Source: Globodera rostochiensis (lineage: Eukaryota > Nematoda > Chromadorea > Rhabditida > Heteroderidae). From it: a stretch of 64,000 bases of DNA. Location: contig JAEVLN010000001.1 in the NCBI GenBank assembly GCA_018350325.1, positions 3,213,501 to 3,277,500 of the forward strand, given 5' to 3'. The notes under the pieces were generated by a model, which did not search any database, had not been told where the DNA came from, and worked only from the letters and a program-made list of their open reading frames with translations. Shown in pieces: positions 46,224 through 57,943 of the stretch (its first letter is position 1; every line of letters begins with the position of its first letter). The translations under genes and the position numbers were made by a program.

Positions 46224-46404
46224 ATTTTTTATTTTCAAAAACCATTTAAAACAGAAAAACTACTAAATCTTTGGCTAAAAACCATTACTTATTGTTTATA
46301 AATATTAAGTAAATATTAAGAAATCATAATGGCACACTACAGCCTACGTATTGGCTCCAAAACTTTAATAATTCCGACTTTCCCGAAAACCCGAACCTTT
46401 TGAA

Positions 46405-46600
46405 TAGAGACCGGAAACTTAGACCCAAAACCCAAAACCCAAAAATTTTTTGGGCATTTTTTGGGTTTTGGTTTTTTTTGGGTTTTGCGACCATCTGACC
46501 CAAAACCCAAAATTTTTTTGGCCATTTTTTGGGTTTTGGGTTTTTTTGGGTTGACAAAACCCAAAATTTTGTACAAAACCCAAAAAATTTTAGAAAACAT
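46405..46600. repeat. CCCAAAA word element
   Basis: Starts TAGAGACCGGAAACTTAGAC like the element at 8,533 and is filled with CCCAAAA and TTTTGGG words. The right limit is unclear. A similar block lies at 47,303-47,462. Confidence 0.55.
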
Positions 46601-47149
46601 AATAAAATGCCCAAATTTCCGATTTTCTTAAAATTTTTAATAAAAGTTTTTATTCAACATATTTTCTGACCAGTAATCATAAATCCATGAATAATATTAA
46701 TATCAGGGTAGCCACCTGTCAAACCCAAAATCAGGAATACCGGCTGAAAAATCAGAAAAATATCAGGAATATTTTTTAGGTGTGTGAATATAATGAATTT
46801 AATGCCAAAACTTTTTTATTGTAAAGAAAATTGTGTAAAATTTCGATAATTTTCCGATTTTTAAAATTTTCAGAAATCCAATTTCTGTTTTCGAATTCTG
46901 CTTTACTAGGGGGGTGGCGGTCGGCGGTGCCGATAGGCGCCGCCGAGAAAATTTTGAATTTTTGACTCAATTTGTTAAGGGATTTGCAACCAAAATTTTA
47001 AAATTACGGCACTTTTTTTGAATTTTTAGGAATGGGAGAGGTCAGCGCCGGCGCATGTGTTGATTTTTTCAAAAATACTTATGTTTGCGTCATTTTAATT
47101 TTAAAAAATTTGAAAATTTATTTTAAAATTTATTAATGGGGGGGGGGGA

Positions 47150-47300
47150 AGCGTATGTGAGCAGAGGAAAAATGATAAATAAGTGCTCGCACTAAAGAAG
47201 GTTCGAACCCAACAAATTACGTAAAAGTCACCTAAAAGGCAAACCACTAAGCCATCAATTTAAAAGATTCTTGTAAAAAAGATTGGAAAAACACTCAATG
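47150..47300 (-). repeat. tRNA-derived SINE, copy 2
   Basis: Homologous to 31,425-31,565: TGGCTTAGTGGTTTGCC on the minus strand, then GGTTCGAACC. Both copies end just before a TTAGGGGTGTAAATT element. Confidence 0.6.
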
Positions 47301-47841
47301 ATGCTATCTTTAGGGGTGTAAATTCAATTGGGCAACACCCAAAACTTTTGTACAAAAAAGGGCATGGACCCAAAACCCAAAACCCAAAAATTTTTTGGTC
47401 CAATTTTTTGTACAAAAAACCCAAAAAATTTTTGGGTTTTGGGTTTTGGGTCCGGACTCTACTTTTGAATCCAATGTTTTTTTCCTAGAATTTTGGTCTT
47501 TGGGCATTCACAGACGTTTTACAGAGAGCAAAAAATGCTGATGCCGCCGACCGACTTCACGTTCTGTACTCTAGGTTTTGCGCCGGAAACGACTAAAAAA
47601 AATTACAAGCAAATTAAGCTGGCCAAAAACTATAGGGGGAGATGTTCCTTCAATGTCCGAATTGTCCGCTCGGCGAAATGCCCATCGAATCGCTCTTCTT
47701 CATTTTTTTTTTTGAAAAACCCATGATATAAAATGGCGCCGGATCGACTTTTCCCACCCTAGATCGATTTGTCTCATCGAGAGCTGTCGATATACCAAAT
47801 TTGTAAAGATTGGTCCACAACAAAAAGCAAAACTTAGTTCA

Positions 47842-47947
47842 GAGTGATCAGACTCTGTGAGAGGAGATTCTGATCAGTTGAATTTGGTTCAATTTGTCTA
47901 TAGTGATCAGACTCTGTGAGAGGAGGATTCTGATCAGTTGAATTGGA
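47842..47947 (-). repeat. Two stray copies of the 60-bp effector-type repeat
   Basis: Two units of the repeat found in the gene at 49,051-49,965 (GTGATCAGACTCTGTGAGAG on the plus strand) lie here without the rest of the gene, about 1.5 kb away. Confidence 0.7.
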
Positions 47948-47973
47948 TTTTCCGGTTGGACCGGGGTTAACCG

Positions 47974-48503
47974 CAGGGTGCGTAACTGTCCTTTTTTTAA
48001 AGATTTGTCCTTTTTTTAGGTACCCCAATCTTTAAAATTTGAAATGTCCTTTTTTTAAAGATTTGTACTTTATTTGGGGTACATGTCCTTTTTTGTCCTT
48101 TATTTGAGATTTCTGGAACTTTTTAAAGAATTTTTGTTTAAATTTTGAATAATCTTTAGACAGAAATTTTCTTACCAAATTGAGTCGAAAATCAAATATT
48201 TTCCCGGCGGCGCCTATCGTCACCGCCGGCCTCCCCCCCCCCCCCACTAAAGCAAAATTCGCAAAAAAAAAAATTTCATTTTTGAAAATCGAAAATTGGC
48301 AGAATTTTTTAAAATCCAAAGGAGCAATTTCCAACCCCCATATACTGAGGAAAATTGTTGGGGGAGAAAAATATGATTAAAAAAGTACATTTCATGCCAA
48401 AAATAAAGATTTTACTGCATTTTTGAACATGTCCTTTTTTCTGACCCCAAAATCTTTTTTTTTACCCTTGATGTCCTTTTTTGAAAAATTTTAGTTACCC
48501 CTG
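47974..48503. mobile_element. hAT-like MITE CAGGGTGCGTAACTG
   Basis: 530 bp. Ends CAGGGTGCGTAACTG and AGTTACCCCTG. Flanks GTTAACCG and ATTAACCG (7 of 8). The inside has TGTCCTTTTTT words, and at 48,204 the GC-rich hairpin-core repeat is nested in it. Confidence 0.75.
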
Positions 48504-49050
48504 ATTAACCGTGATAAAAATTCAACCCTTAAAAAGGTCATTTTGGAGCGGTATTTCGCATTGATGGGTGAGTGTTAGGGAGTTGAGGGATTGATTGGTT
48601 GGAGTCCAGAGCCCCGAGGTTCAAAGGATTTTTCCCGCTTTTCTGTAACACCTATGCTGGAGGAAACATTTTTTAAAACTTTTTTAAATTTTCCCGATTA
48701 AAAATCTTTTTGATTTTATGACAATTTCGAAATTTTTATTTTTTCCCCTCGATTTTCTAAAATTATTTTGTTGAGCGGGGGGAATGGGGGGTATCGGCGG
48801 TGCCGATGTGCGCCGCCGAGAACAATTTTAAGGCCTCGGAATTCCGGCTTCCGAAAAATTTTAAAGCCTCGGTTCCGGCTTCCGAAAAATTTTAAGCCTC
48901 GGAATTCCGATTTCCGAAAATTTTAAGGCCTCGGAATTCCGTTTTCCGAAATTTTTTGAGGTTGTCGGCTTCCATCCCTGGTACATATGTTGAGTAAAAG
49001 AAATTTTATTAATATAAATAAATAAATAAAATTGGGCCCGAAATACTCAC

Positions 49051-49965
49051 CGTTGGGATAAGAATTTTTGAATCCGGCCCGTTTTAACTCGTCTTTCTTT
49101 TGATCAAATTTCTCTACCAAATTTTTGCGCTCATTTTTTGGATTTCTTTGAGTTAAGCCAAATTCTTTTTTCCATTCAAATATTTTTGTGCGATTGACTT
49201 TTAAATGTTTAGCAATTTTCCCCTCAATTTGAGTTCTTTCTTTTGTTGAATATTTTCCTTTTTGCTTAAATTCGTATTTCATTGTGTGGAAATTGTCAAC
49301 AATTTTACGTTTTCGATCATCTTCAGCAATATTTTCATTTGCAGTAATTTCTTGCATTATTCCGTTCTGTTCTTTAACTTTTTTGCCTTATCAAAGTGAT
49401 CAGACTCTGTGTGATGAGTATTCTGATCAGTTGAATTGGGTTCAATTTGTTCAGAGTGATCAGACTCTGTGAGAGGAGGATTCTGATCAGTTGAATTGGG
49501 TTCAATTTGTCCATAGTGATCAGACTATGTGAGAGGAGGATTCTGATCAGTTGAATTGGGTTCAATTTTTCCATAGTGATCAGACTCTGTGAGAGGAGGA
49601 TTCTGATCAGTTGATTTGGGTTCAATTTGTTCATAGTGATCAGACTCTGTGGGAGGAGGATTCTGATCAGTTGATTTGGGTTCAATTTGTCCATAGTGAT
49701 CAGACTCTGTGGGAGGAGGATTCTGATCAGTTGAATTGGGTTCATTTTGTCCAAGCTGGGTGTACTGCCGGTCTATTTGGTGAAGGGCATTTTGTTCAAG
49801 CGTTAATTTATTCCATTCATCGTCTCTTTCATTGTCCCAGCAGCCTTCTCCGAATATTTCATCAATTATTTTGTGTGGCAATTCCTCCAATTGTACAGAT
49901 TCGGTTTTTTCGAGTAAATTGGTTGCGAAAAATGACACCAAAATTAAATTCCAAAACTCATTCAT
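49051..49965 (-). pseudogene. Secreted tandem-repeat protein with HTH-like domain (effector-like), two breaks
   Basis: Starts at 49965: MNEFWNLILVSFFATNLLEK is a signal peptide. After ~80 residues come about six copies of a 20-residue repeat (TESDHYGQIEP...TDQNPP; 60 bp each, 49,394-49,745). The fourth unit has TAG in place of GAG at 49,525, ending the frame. In the same frame beyond the stop the repeats go on to ~49,390, then the frame moves near 49,382 beside an A-run and a basic helical domain follows (IAKHLKVNRTKIFEWKKEFG), which looks like a helix-turn-helix. A good donor (GTGAGT) ends it at 49,051; the next exon is not found. Signal peptide plus tandem repeats fits cyst-nematode effectors. 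It is a pseudogene, an allele, or a mis-assembled gene. Confidence 0.65.
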
Positions 49966-50553
49966 TTTATTTAGGCAAATAAACTCTTAATTAGAGATAT
50001 ACCGTATATACTGTTTTAATTCCACCGGCAACATAATTTTTCAACCCCTCAGCAGAAAGGGCGACATTAATTTTCAAAGTGTGGACTAAACAATTATATT
50101 GTTGCTTTTTTCTTTTCAATATGAATCGTGTCTTGTTTACGCAAGCCTTGAGACATTTGGAGAAAATTCTTATGTTTTTTGTTCTCTTTTTGCCAGGGTG
50201 TAAATCCAATCTGGCCTTCATTTCACTCAATTCAAAATCCCGGACCCGAATTCATGCTTCTTGACCGATTTTAAGTCCCAAAGTTAATTTTAAAGTTTTT
50301 TTTTTAAATTTAAATTTGTTCAAAGTCGTATGGAGGTCAGATTCGGATTCTACGCCCTTGTATACACACCCATAACAAAAATTTTTGTCGACTTTAAAAA
50401 AAATTGTTTTTTTGGGTATTTGTGATTTTTGGCTGATGGGTGTTTCGTGGTTTGGGTATTTCGTGGCGCAGCGTGAAATTCGCTCTAACATTTTTGAAAT
50501 TCAAAAAGGATTTATAACAAAATGGAACAAAAGATTCAAATTGGCTTTCAAAA

Positions 50554-51091
50554 TTAGGAATTAGTTGATAGAAAATCAAAATTGAGAATTAAAGCGGTTT
50601 TTGGAACCGGTTTAAAAAAGACTTGCTGCAGCACAAATGCAATGAACATGATAGGATTCCCTCGGCTGCCTTCAGCTAAGAGCCGGTTATATTCCGCTCT
50701 TCTGTCTTCTGGAAGAGACAAACGCATCCGCGTGCCACAGTGGTCTAAGATGCTGTTCAACAGCATCCTGCTCGCCCGCCCGTTACCATCAATATAAGGG
50801 TGTATCGCCACCTTAAACACCATAATCAGGCTGATTTTCTTTCCACATCAATACCAGCCGAGCATGAGCCCATGCTGCGACATAAACGGCCTCCATCGTT
50901 CCTTCTTTGGCAGCAGCAAGCCCGGCTGTCAGTTGCTGGCAGAATTTATCCAGTGGCACCTTTACTTCACTATCGCGTGGTGCGTAGTAGACAATTTGCC
51001 CATCGGAGTTCATGAGAACCATTTGCCCAACACCGGAACGGATTAGACCTTGAATTACGAACTGCACCAGCTTGGCTGCAGAGCTTCTCAT
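50554..51091 (-). CDS. Fic (Fido) domain protein, C-terminus replaced by a repeat
   Basis: Exons 50855-51091 and 50554-50811 with a 43-nt intron, 164 aa from MRSSAAKLVQ. Residues 55-80 (LDKFCQQLTAGLAAAKEG, AAWAHARL) are the Fic helices before the active site. After the intron VAIHPYIDGNGRASRMLLN is the catalytic HPxxxGNGRxxR loop. Fic enzymes usually transfer AMP from ATP to target proteins. EDRRAEYNRLL, the next helix, is present. From about residue 145 the sequence (FKPVPKT...) is coded by the AACCGGTTTAAA repeat, so the original C-terminus is cut off. No inhibitory helix is visible. The bacterial-like sequence with a short spliceosomal intron suggests old horizontal gain, unproven. Confidence 0.8.
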
Positions 51092-51344
51092 TGTCTTAAA
51101 AATTCTTAAAAAGTCAAAAAGCACTCAACAAAGCTTCAGTTTTTGAAATAATAAATGTGTAGAATGCCTCAGCAGCAAATCTTTGTCCTCCAAGAACGGC
51201 GTCTGCCGCATTTCGCCTCTAAAAACTTTTCGCCTTAATTGCTTTTGATTAAAATGTTATCATAAAAATGAATTAATTCGAAAAACGAATGACAAATTCT
51301 TCCTAAGTTTTGAAAAAGGGGAACAATTGTTGTTGTTGGCTAAT

Positions 51345-51403
51345 TGGTCTGTGTTCTCGACATGAGAAACTAGTTGGAGGTTCGAATCCTCTCCAGTCAT
51401 TGA
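51345..51403 (+). repeat. tRNA-like sequence (tRNA relic or SINE head)
   Basis: TTGGCTAATTGGTCTGTG resembles a D-arm/A-box, and GGAGGTTCGAATCCTCTCC is a perfect T-arm. The anticodon arm has only a 5-nt loop and no acceptor stem pairs with CCAGTCA, so it is not called a working tRNA. Confidence 0.5.
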
Positions 51404-51537
51404 CCATTTTTTTGAACCGTTACACTAAATCATACAGAAATCCATTGGAAAAGAGCCTGGAGATGCCAGTGCCAATAAGCGCGCGCGGGAAAAATTATTT
51501 TTTAAAAAATTGGATAACTGGCCATTTTCCTAATAAA

Positions 51538-52104
51538 TAGGGATGCTACCTTTAGTTAAGAAAAATTTGAAAATAGGTACTAGGTTTTTAAGCACCAAAA
51601 AAAACAAGCGATTATAATAAAAGCATATTTTTGGGTTTTGAGCATATTTCGAGCATTTTTGATCGAAAATTTGGAAAAATAGGTCTAAAATTCATCATCT
51701 GAGTTTATAAAGAATAAATCATATTTAACGATAGCCTTTTAGTCATTTTCAAAAAAAATTCGATAAAAAATAAACTCGCATAAAAAATTAAATAGACCAC
51801 TAAAAGTGCCATTTTTCGGTGCATATCTCGGTATTTTGGTGCATATTTTGGACTTTTTTTTGGCATTTTCAGCAGAATTATATTAAAAAAATCAAAAAAC
51901 CTGAAAATAGGTAACAAAAAGGTCGAAATAGGTAGAAAAATAGGTACCTAGGTAATAGGTAGAAAAAAGCCAAAATGCGTAAAAATAGTTATTATAAAGT
52001 CCATCTAGGAGCCTCAGACTGAGCTAAAAATGTGTTTTTCGTGCTTAACTAAGCGTGCTAAGCTCGCAGAAAAAATAGGTATTTACCTAAAAGTAGCATC
52101 CCTA
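51538..52104. mobile_element. hAT-like MITE TAGGGATGCTACC, 567 bp
   Basis: Ends TAGGGATGCTACC and GTAGCATCCCTA in inverse, with a perfect 8-bp duplication CTAATAAA. Contains AAAATAGGTA words. No transposase frame. Confidence 0.85.
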
Positions 52105-52832
52105 CTAATAAATAAAAGAATATTTTAAAAATTTCAAAAATTGTTTATTAAAATTCGCGCAAAAAATAAATTTTCGAATTAATTCATCAAATCTTTCAAA
52201 ATTTTTGCTTTAATTTTCGTAACTAAAATTTCCAATTTTTGTAAAAATTTTCCCGGCGCCTGTCGGCACCGCCAAACCTCTCCCATTCCTAAAAATCTTC
52301 AAAAAAAAATATGGGCATTTTTTAAAATTTTTGATGGCAAAAGATTCACGAATTGAGTCAAAGATTCAAAATTTTCTCGGCGGCGCCTATCGCACCGTTG
52401 ACCCTAAGCTTTCCCCTGTTATTCTATCCGGCTTTGGTGTTACTAAAAATTTTTCTTTAATTTTCAAAAATTCGACCGTGTCAAAAACTAGTTTAAATCA
52501 TCAATTTTCATTTTCTGTTGACGAATTCGTAATATTTTTAAACAATTATAGTATAAAAAATATTTCCCGCAATTTTAACCAAAAGGGTCCCCTCTACAGT
52601 TTTTGGCCATCTTAATTTGCTAGCAACTTTATTCCCTTTGGGTTCCGGCGCAAAATTTTTGCTGATTCTTACTCAGCTCGACGCGGATTGTCTTTCACTG
52701 ACGGATTGTTCTCTGACGGGTTGTAAAATTCGATTTAGAAAATTTCTCTTTCACCCCACTCCCTGCCTTAGTCCACCCATTATGTGTCTTTATTTAATCC
52801 GGTTTTTCCAAATTTCTCGGCCCCCGACCAAC

Positions 52833-53062
52833 TGCTTAAAAATAAATCTTAAATTATTTGTCCCTGTTCCCCACCTCTTCGAACTGTTTCTTAATTCATC
52901 CATGCTTCTTACCCATTCTGTCCGTTTCCTGCTGCTGTTCGTCAAACTTTGTGTTCTGTTCTTCAACAAACTGCGTAAAAAATTGTGCATTCTGAAACAA
53001 TGGACTTTAAACAAGGATTTTAATAAATAATTATTACATCGATTTTTTCTTACCCGAATCAG
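52833..53062 (-). pseudogene. Coiled-coil exon, copy 1
   Basis: On the minus strand, between a TTGTTTCAG acceptor and a GTAAGAAGC donor, a frame reads NAQFFTQFVEEQNTKFDEQQ. A nearly identical 230-bp copy lies at 62,974-63,208. Either a duplicated exon or part of a larger repeated gene; no family recognised. Confidence 0.45.
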
Positions 53063-53256
53063 CTGTTATGTCCGCCGCATTTGTTGATTCGGCCGACTTG
53101 ACATGTTAATTTATTAGAAATTTCTAAATATGACAAAAGTTTAAAATGGGTAATCCTGAGAATAAAAAAACTTAATAAAGTCGTTCGAAAATAGTTTCTC
53201 GTGGGATGTAGAATCCGAATCTGATGGTTTAAAAAGCCAAATTAATTTGTTTAACT

Positions 53257-53738
53257 CAGGGTTCGCAGATCTGAGGTTTTAGCCTCATTTTGTGGCTTTT
53301 TGATAGCCCAATGAGGCTAAATTTTTAAAATGAGGTTTAGCCTCATTTTGTGGCTTTTTTTGAGTTTGATGAGGTTTTTTGAGGCTTTGAGAATTTCGTG
53401 ATAAATAAAAATTTTTTATTATGGCGTAATGTTCATCCATTTTTCTCTGTTTTTTTCATTTTGAATGAAAAAGCTTGTTCAGTTTTGAAATACATAATTG
53501 GGAATTTTTTAAATAAAACACCTCACTCAATTTTTTTTAAAGCAAAAAAGCATCACCTATTATGCAGATTTAGTTTCAATCTCTTAATAAATCGAGTAAA
53601 AAAAATGCAAAAATTTTCTATTTGGGAAAACCGCGCGCAAAAAAAACATGATTTTAGCAAAATGAGGTTTTTTGGTCCCAAATGAGACTTTTTTGCCTCC
53701 CAAATGAGGCTTTTGAAAATTTTCATCTGCGAACCCTG
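53257..53738. mobile_element. hAT-like MITE CAGGGTTCGCAGA, 482 bp
   Basis: Ends CAGGGTTCGCAGATCTGAGG and its inverse TCTGCGAACCCTG, with a perfect 8-bp duplication GTTTAACT. The inside is AATGAGGCTAAA and TTTAGCCTCATTTTGTGGC words. Confidence 0.85.
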
Positions 53739-55002
53739 GTTTAACTGTTTGTTTTTTAAAAAATTGATTAATCAATAATTTAACAAAATCTAATGCTATA
53801 TTTTGACCAGCACCCCCGAAAACCCCTGATGTAAATTTTTAGCTCAAATAACAATAAATGAATTAGGACACCCATTCTGCAGGATTGCCAACAGACAAAC
53901 TCTAACGACGCGGCGGCAGACAGTGTGTGGCAGACACCATGAAATTTTGCAAAATATTCGAAGCCGTGTCCCATCGGTTGTATTTTGTAACCGATTGCAG
54001 ACATTCTTCTAGTGATCCAAGCTTACTCCAACCAAAATTTGATGGATTTGCGAGCATTTTGAACAATTGCTATTTTGGTTGTCAAAACAAAATTTTGATT
54101 TTTCAACATTCTTCCCCTCTAAAATTTTTTTGTAACCCGGCATCAATTTAATCTATGCTATGCTCAGTATTATAGCCAATTTAGTTGGCAAACTGCGCAA
54201 AAAAATCAGGAAAATTTGCATGTTAAAAAAATCCCTACACCATGTGTGGCTAACTTAATTTCCGTTGAGAGTGCTTTTTACATATGACAGAACGCCAAAG
54301 ATTCATTATTACTAGAGACCGGACTTGAGGAACGATCGAGATTCTCGAAAAATCTCGAATCTCGTAAAATCTCGAAAAAAATTTAAACGATCGAGATTCG
54401 TTCGAGATCACTGAAAAATCTTTAAAAAATCTCGAAAAATCTCGGTAAAATCATACTCCAGAAAAAGCGCCGTTTCAGCGTAACTTTGAGGTTTAGCCGA
54501 GAAATTTCTTATTTTTTTAAAATTAAATTTGATTAGAGAAATCTTCCCACATACCAACACCTTTTTCTTATTTTGTCATTATAATTATTTATTTATTTTT
54601 CCCATTGTATCGTATCTTGCCAACAAAGTGTTATGACCTTTTAATGATCAATTAAACTCTAACACACCTTCTGGCTCGTTTGTCCTTATTTAAATCTGTC
54701 CTTATTTCATTCCAAGGGCATACGAGAATGGGTAATGCGGCGGGAATTGGACAGTACCCGTTGGCGATATCGGTCCTAAAATGTTTAAATTTCTGTCAAC
54801 TTTTTTTTTGTTTACAGCACAATTTCAGAAAACTCCACAAATCGTCTTTTGCGAAAGTATTTTCGATGTTAAACGTGGGAGAAGGGCTCCAATTTCTTCA
54901 AATTAAAGCATTACAAAGAAATGATGAATCTTTTCACGAAATCTATTTTTTAAATATTTTATATAATTCAATTTATGAAAACAAAAAACAAAGCAAAATT
55001 AA

Positions 55003-56874
55003 ATGGAATTGCTCTTTAACCCGGACGCGTACGAGCGTTTGTACAATTGCTGCGTGTACTCGATCGACCAGGTTCCATTGTCAAAACGACAACATATTCC
55101 ACTTGGAGTCATTTTCCTTTCAATCGGGATCATTTGTGAGGTGGAAATTTAAATTTTTTAAAAATTGAAGTAAAATTTTTGTATTCATGTAAAAATCGCT
55201 AAATAATAACTAATAAATGCGGATTAAATGCGTGCTAGGACAAAATTCCAACTAAACCAAAAAGCGCCAAAATGCAAACCAGACCAAAAACGGTCAAAAT
55301 GCCAACAAACCAAAAACGGTCAAAATGCCAACCAGACCAAAAACGGTCAGAATCCATCTTGGGCAAAAAAGTTTATTTTACTAGAAAAAGCTTGTTGTTG
55401 GTTAAAATATGGTACTTTTTTTTTTGAAGGTTTTTAGGAGCCGCCGAAAAATTTTGAAATTTTGACTCAATTTGTTAAGAGATTTTCTTACTTGTGGATG
55501 GCGGTGCCCACGCTGTACGGCCTGTACTTTTTGATGTACGGCATATGTTCGAGAATCATTATAAACCAGAAAATCACGGCAATTTTAGTCGATCAAGATT
55601 TTATCGAGTTGATCGTCCGGGCTCTATTTTGTATGTGTCGGACTTTTAGGCATTTTTTTAATGTAAATTCTTGACAATTCTTAATAATTAAGTCAAGATG
55701 GAAGTCATTCAAATTTTTTAAGTCGCTAACACTCGATTTGTTTTTTAATTTATTCAGTATCGCAACAATATGCAGTACATTCACGATTTCATTGTTGTCA
55801 CGGTGCTGCCCAGTATATACCTGCTGTTTGCACTGATTCTGTGCGTCAAAGGTCACAAAATTAGAAGCGCAGGTGGCGCAAACGCTTCATTGGTCAACCA
55901 AAAATCGGTTTGAATAAATATTAATTTATATTTATTTCTATTTATTTCTAATTATTTCTAATATGCAAATTGAAGTTTTCAGATTTTTGTCCAAGTTGTA
56001 TTGATCAGTTGCGTGAATTCGATTGCGTCTGCAATTTGTGTGTCTATGAACTTTGTGCCACTTAGCAAATTGTTGATTCTTGTCGGACAATTCTGTTGGC
56101 TTATGGCTCATGGTAAGAGGCTTATATTGAAAGGCCGTGAATCTTGGCGCAGGAAAGAAAGGTTCCACCCCCTGGGAACGATCCTTAAAAGTAGAGCCCG
56201 GCCGATCAAGATTTGGATCAAAAATGGCCAAGCTCTATGTACTTAAAAGGGGGTGGAAGCAGTGATCGGGTTCAGTTTCCATCCTACTCCCTCTCGATGA
56301 ACTGATCGATCACAGGGATATCGGGCATTGTTGATTCAACGATTTTTAATTAGTTATTAAAAAAGAAATAATACAACCTGATTAATATCGGGTATTATAC
56401 AAAAGCAAACTACTTTTTTTGTCATTTATTATCTGATTTAAAATACAAACATTTCAAAATTCATGCCCTTAAAATGCTATTTATTTAAAAAAAATAAAAT
56501 TCCTAAAAAGGTATTCAGCCGCCCTTCATCTCTACTTGTTGTTGAACAAAACTGTTCGTCGCGACGTGTTCAGCATGTTCGCCCGTCCAATTGCCATAGT
56601 CTTTCCGTGCATTACGCTCCTTCCGCCAGCCGAAACAACAACATGCATTATTCGTACGCTGGAGACGAACCATGTGACGGCAACCACCACCACCAACCGC
56701 AGTCGCACGATGATGTCGCAAGCGAATCGCGTGAAACCACTCGAAACGATTGAGCCATGTGCAACAAAAGGCTTCCAAAAGTGTTGGAGCCAGCCAATTC
56801 ACAGAGTGAAAATGACCTTTCTCTGCTCCAAAATACCAAAACTAAGTTTGTTTAATGATTTAGAAGTCAGCTAA
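55003..56874 (+). pseudogene. Srt-type serpentine chemoreceptor, damaged
   Basis: Recognisable exons are 55003-55140 (MELLFNPDAYERLYNCCVYS... with TM1), a fragment at ~55,487-55,590 (MAVPTLYGLYFLMYG, TM4 area), 55758-55907 (HDFIVVTVLPSIYLLFALIL, TM5), 55983-56112 (FVQVVLISCVNSIASAICV, TM6) and 56519-56874 (LHLYLLLNKTVRRDVF, end of TM7 and the tail). The order and the NKTVRR motif fit nematode Srt GPCRs, which sense chemicals in neurons. TM2 and TM3 are gone; in their place are a CCAAAAACGGTCAAAATGCC array (55,255-55,355) and a repeat, and the TM4 exon runs into another repeat. The three last junctions remain in phase. Confidence 0.75.
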
Positions 56875-57074
56875 CATGTAAGATCCAGAACTGCGTTCTT
56901 TGGCACCAACAATGCACTCGATAGAGTGAAGTCGCGGTAAAAATTTTTTAATATCAATAACAAATTTTCGCTAGAAATACGGCTACTAGATTCTATTCAA
57001 AGATGGAGAATCTGTTTTAATATTTACAGTTGAAACAAAAACGAGACGGATCTTTTAAAAGTTGAGTTTTTAAT

Positions 57075-57597
57075 GGTTTTTTTTGGTAATCCTGTCTTTT
57101 AAGGTCCCGATTTTTTTGTTGTTGTTTAAATCCGTTTTAAGCAATTCTGAAAAGTACTCGGGGGTTATCGAGGTCGCTGATTACGAATATGACATCAGAT
57201 TTATCATATGACATCATCTAATACATGACAACATCTAAGATTTTTGAAAAAAATCAAAAAAAAATTTAAAAGTCGCTTTTAAAGGGTGTTTCTAGGGGTA
57301 CTCGGGGACATAGAATTCGATCTGACCTTTTTGTTGTAGTTTTGTGCTTTTTTGAATGAGTTTGAAGCCAAAATTCCTTTTTCCGGCTTTGAAATTTTTT
57401 TTTGATTTTTTTCAAAAATCTTAGATGTTGAAAGCATAGATTAGATGATGTCATACAATAAACCAGAGGTCGTATTCGTGATCAGCGACCTCGATAACCC
57501 CCGAGTACTTCTCAGAATTCCTTAAAACGGATTTAAAACAAAACAAAAAAATCGGGACCTCTAAAAGACAGGATTACCATTTTTTTTTGTTTTTTAA
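57075..57597. mobile_element. Inverted-repeat element, ~190-bp arms
   Basis: The left arm, with GGTAATCCTGTCTTTTAAGG and ACTCGGGGGTTATCGAGGTC, is repeated in inverse at the right end. The centre carries GTGTTTCTAGGGGTACTCGG like the foldback at 30,680. Confidence 0.75.
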
Positions 57598-57943
57598 AGT
57601 TTTTTTTTTAACCAGGGGGTTGGATGGGTTTTTTTTAGTCGTCGTGGTATAGCCACTCTAGGGTTTAATTTTTTTTTTCATTATTAATTTTCGCTTTAGC
57701 TTCAAGCCATTTTGATTCGGGTAAGTCGGGATTTTGTCGTTTTTGGGTTAGTCAGGCGTTTAGGATGAAAAATCCTCTGAGACCCAGAAATCAGTACAAA
57801 AAAGTACATGGAGAGCCCTGCTGCCATATGTCTTTTAACAGTTTTCTTTCTGAATAAATTTTCATTTCGATAACCTTTTAAAAAGTTTAGAATGATCGAT
57901 ATGGATATAAAATTTTTTAATTAAATTTATTTTTGTAACAAAA

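Larger units (their letters stand above)
52105..55002. other. Repeat-rich intergenic DNA
   Basis: No intact gene. Hairpin-core repeats occur at 52,250 and 52,378, a coiled-coil exon copy at 52,833-53,062, a MITE at 53,257 and a TCTCGA word element beginning TAGAGACCGGAC at 54,313. Confidence 0.5.

Noticed and set aside
45071..46266. Long open frames (up to 232 aa) rich in LATFIPTRYFYPDS
   Set aside because: They are translations of the 18/19-bp minisatellite; all forward frames are open for the same reason and there is no start context or splice pattern.
49374..49754. 126-aa minus-strand ORF of LNPIQLIRILLSQSLITM repeats
   Set aside because: An alternative frame of the same 60-bp repeats; the frame with the signal peptide is the better choice.
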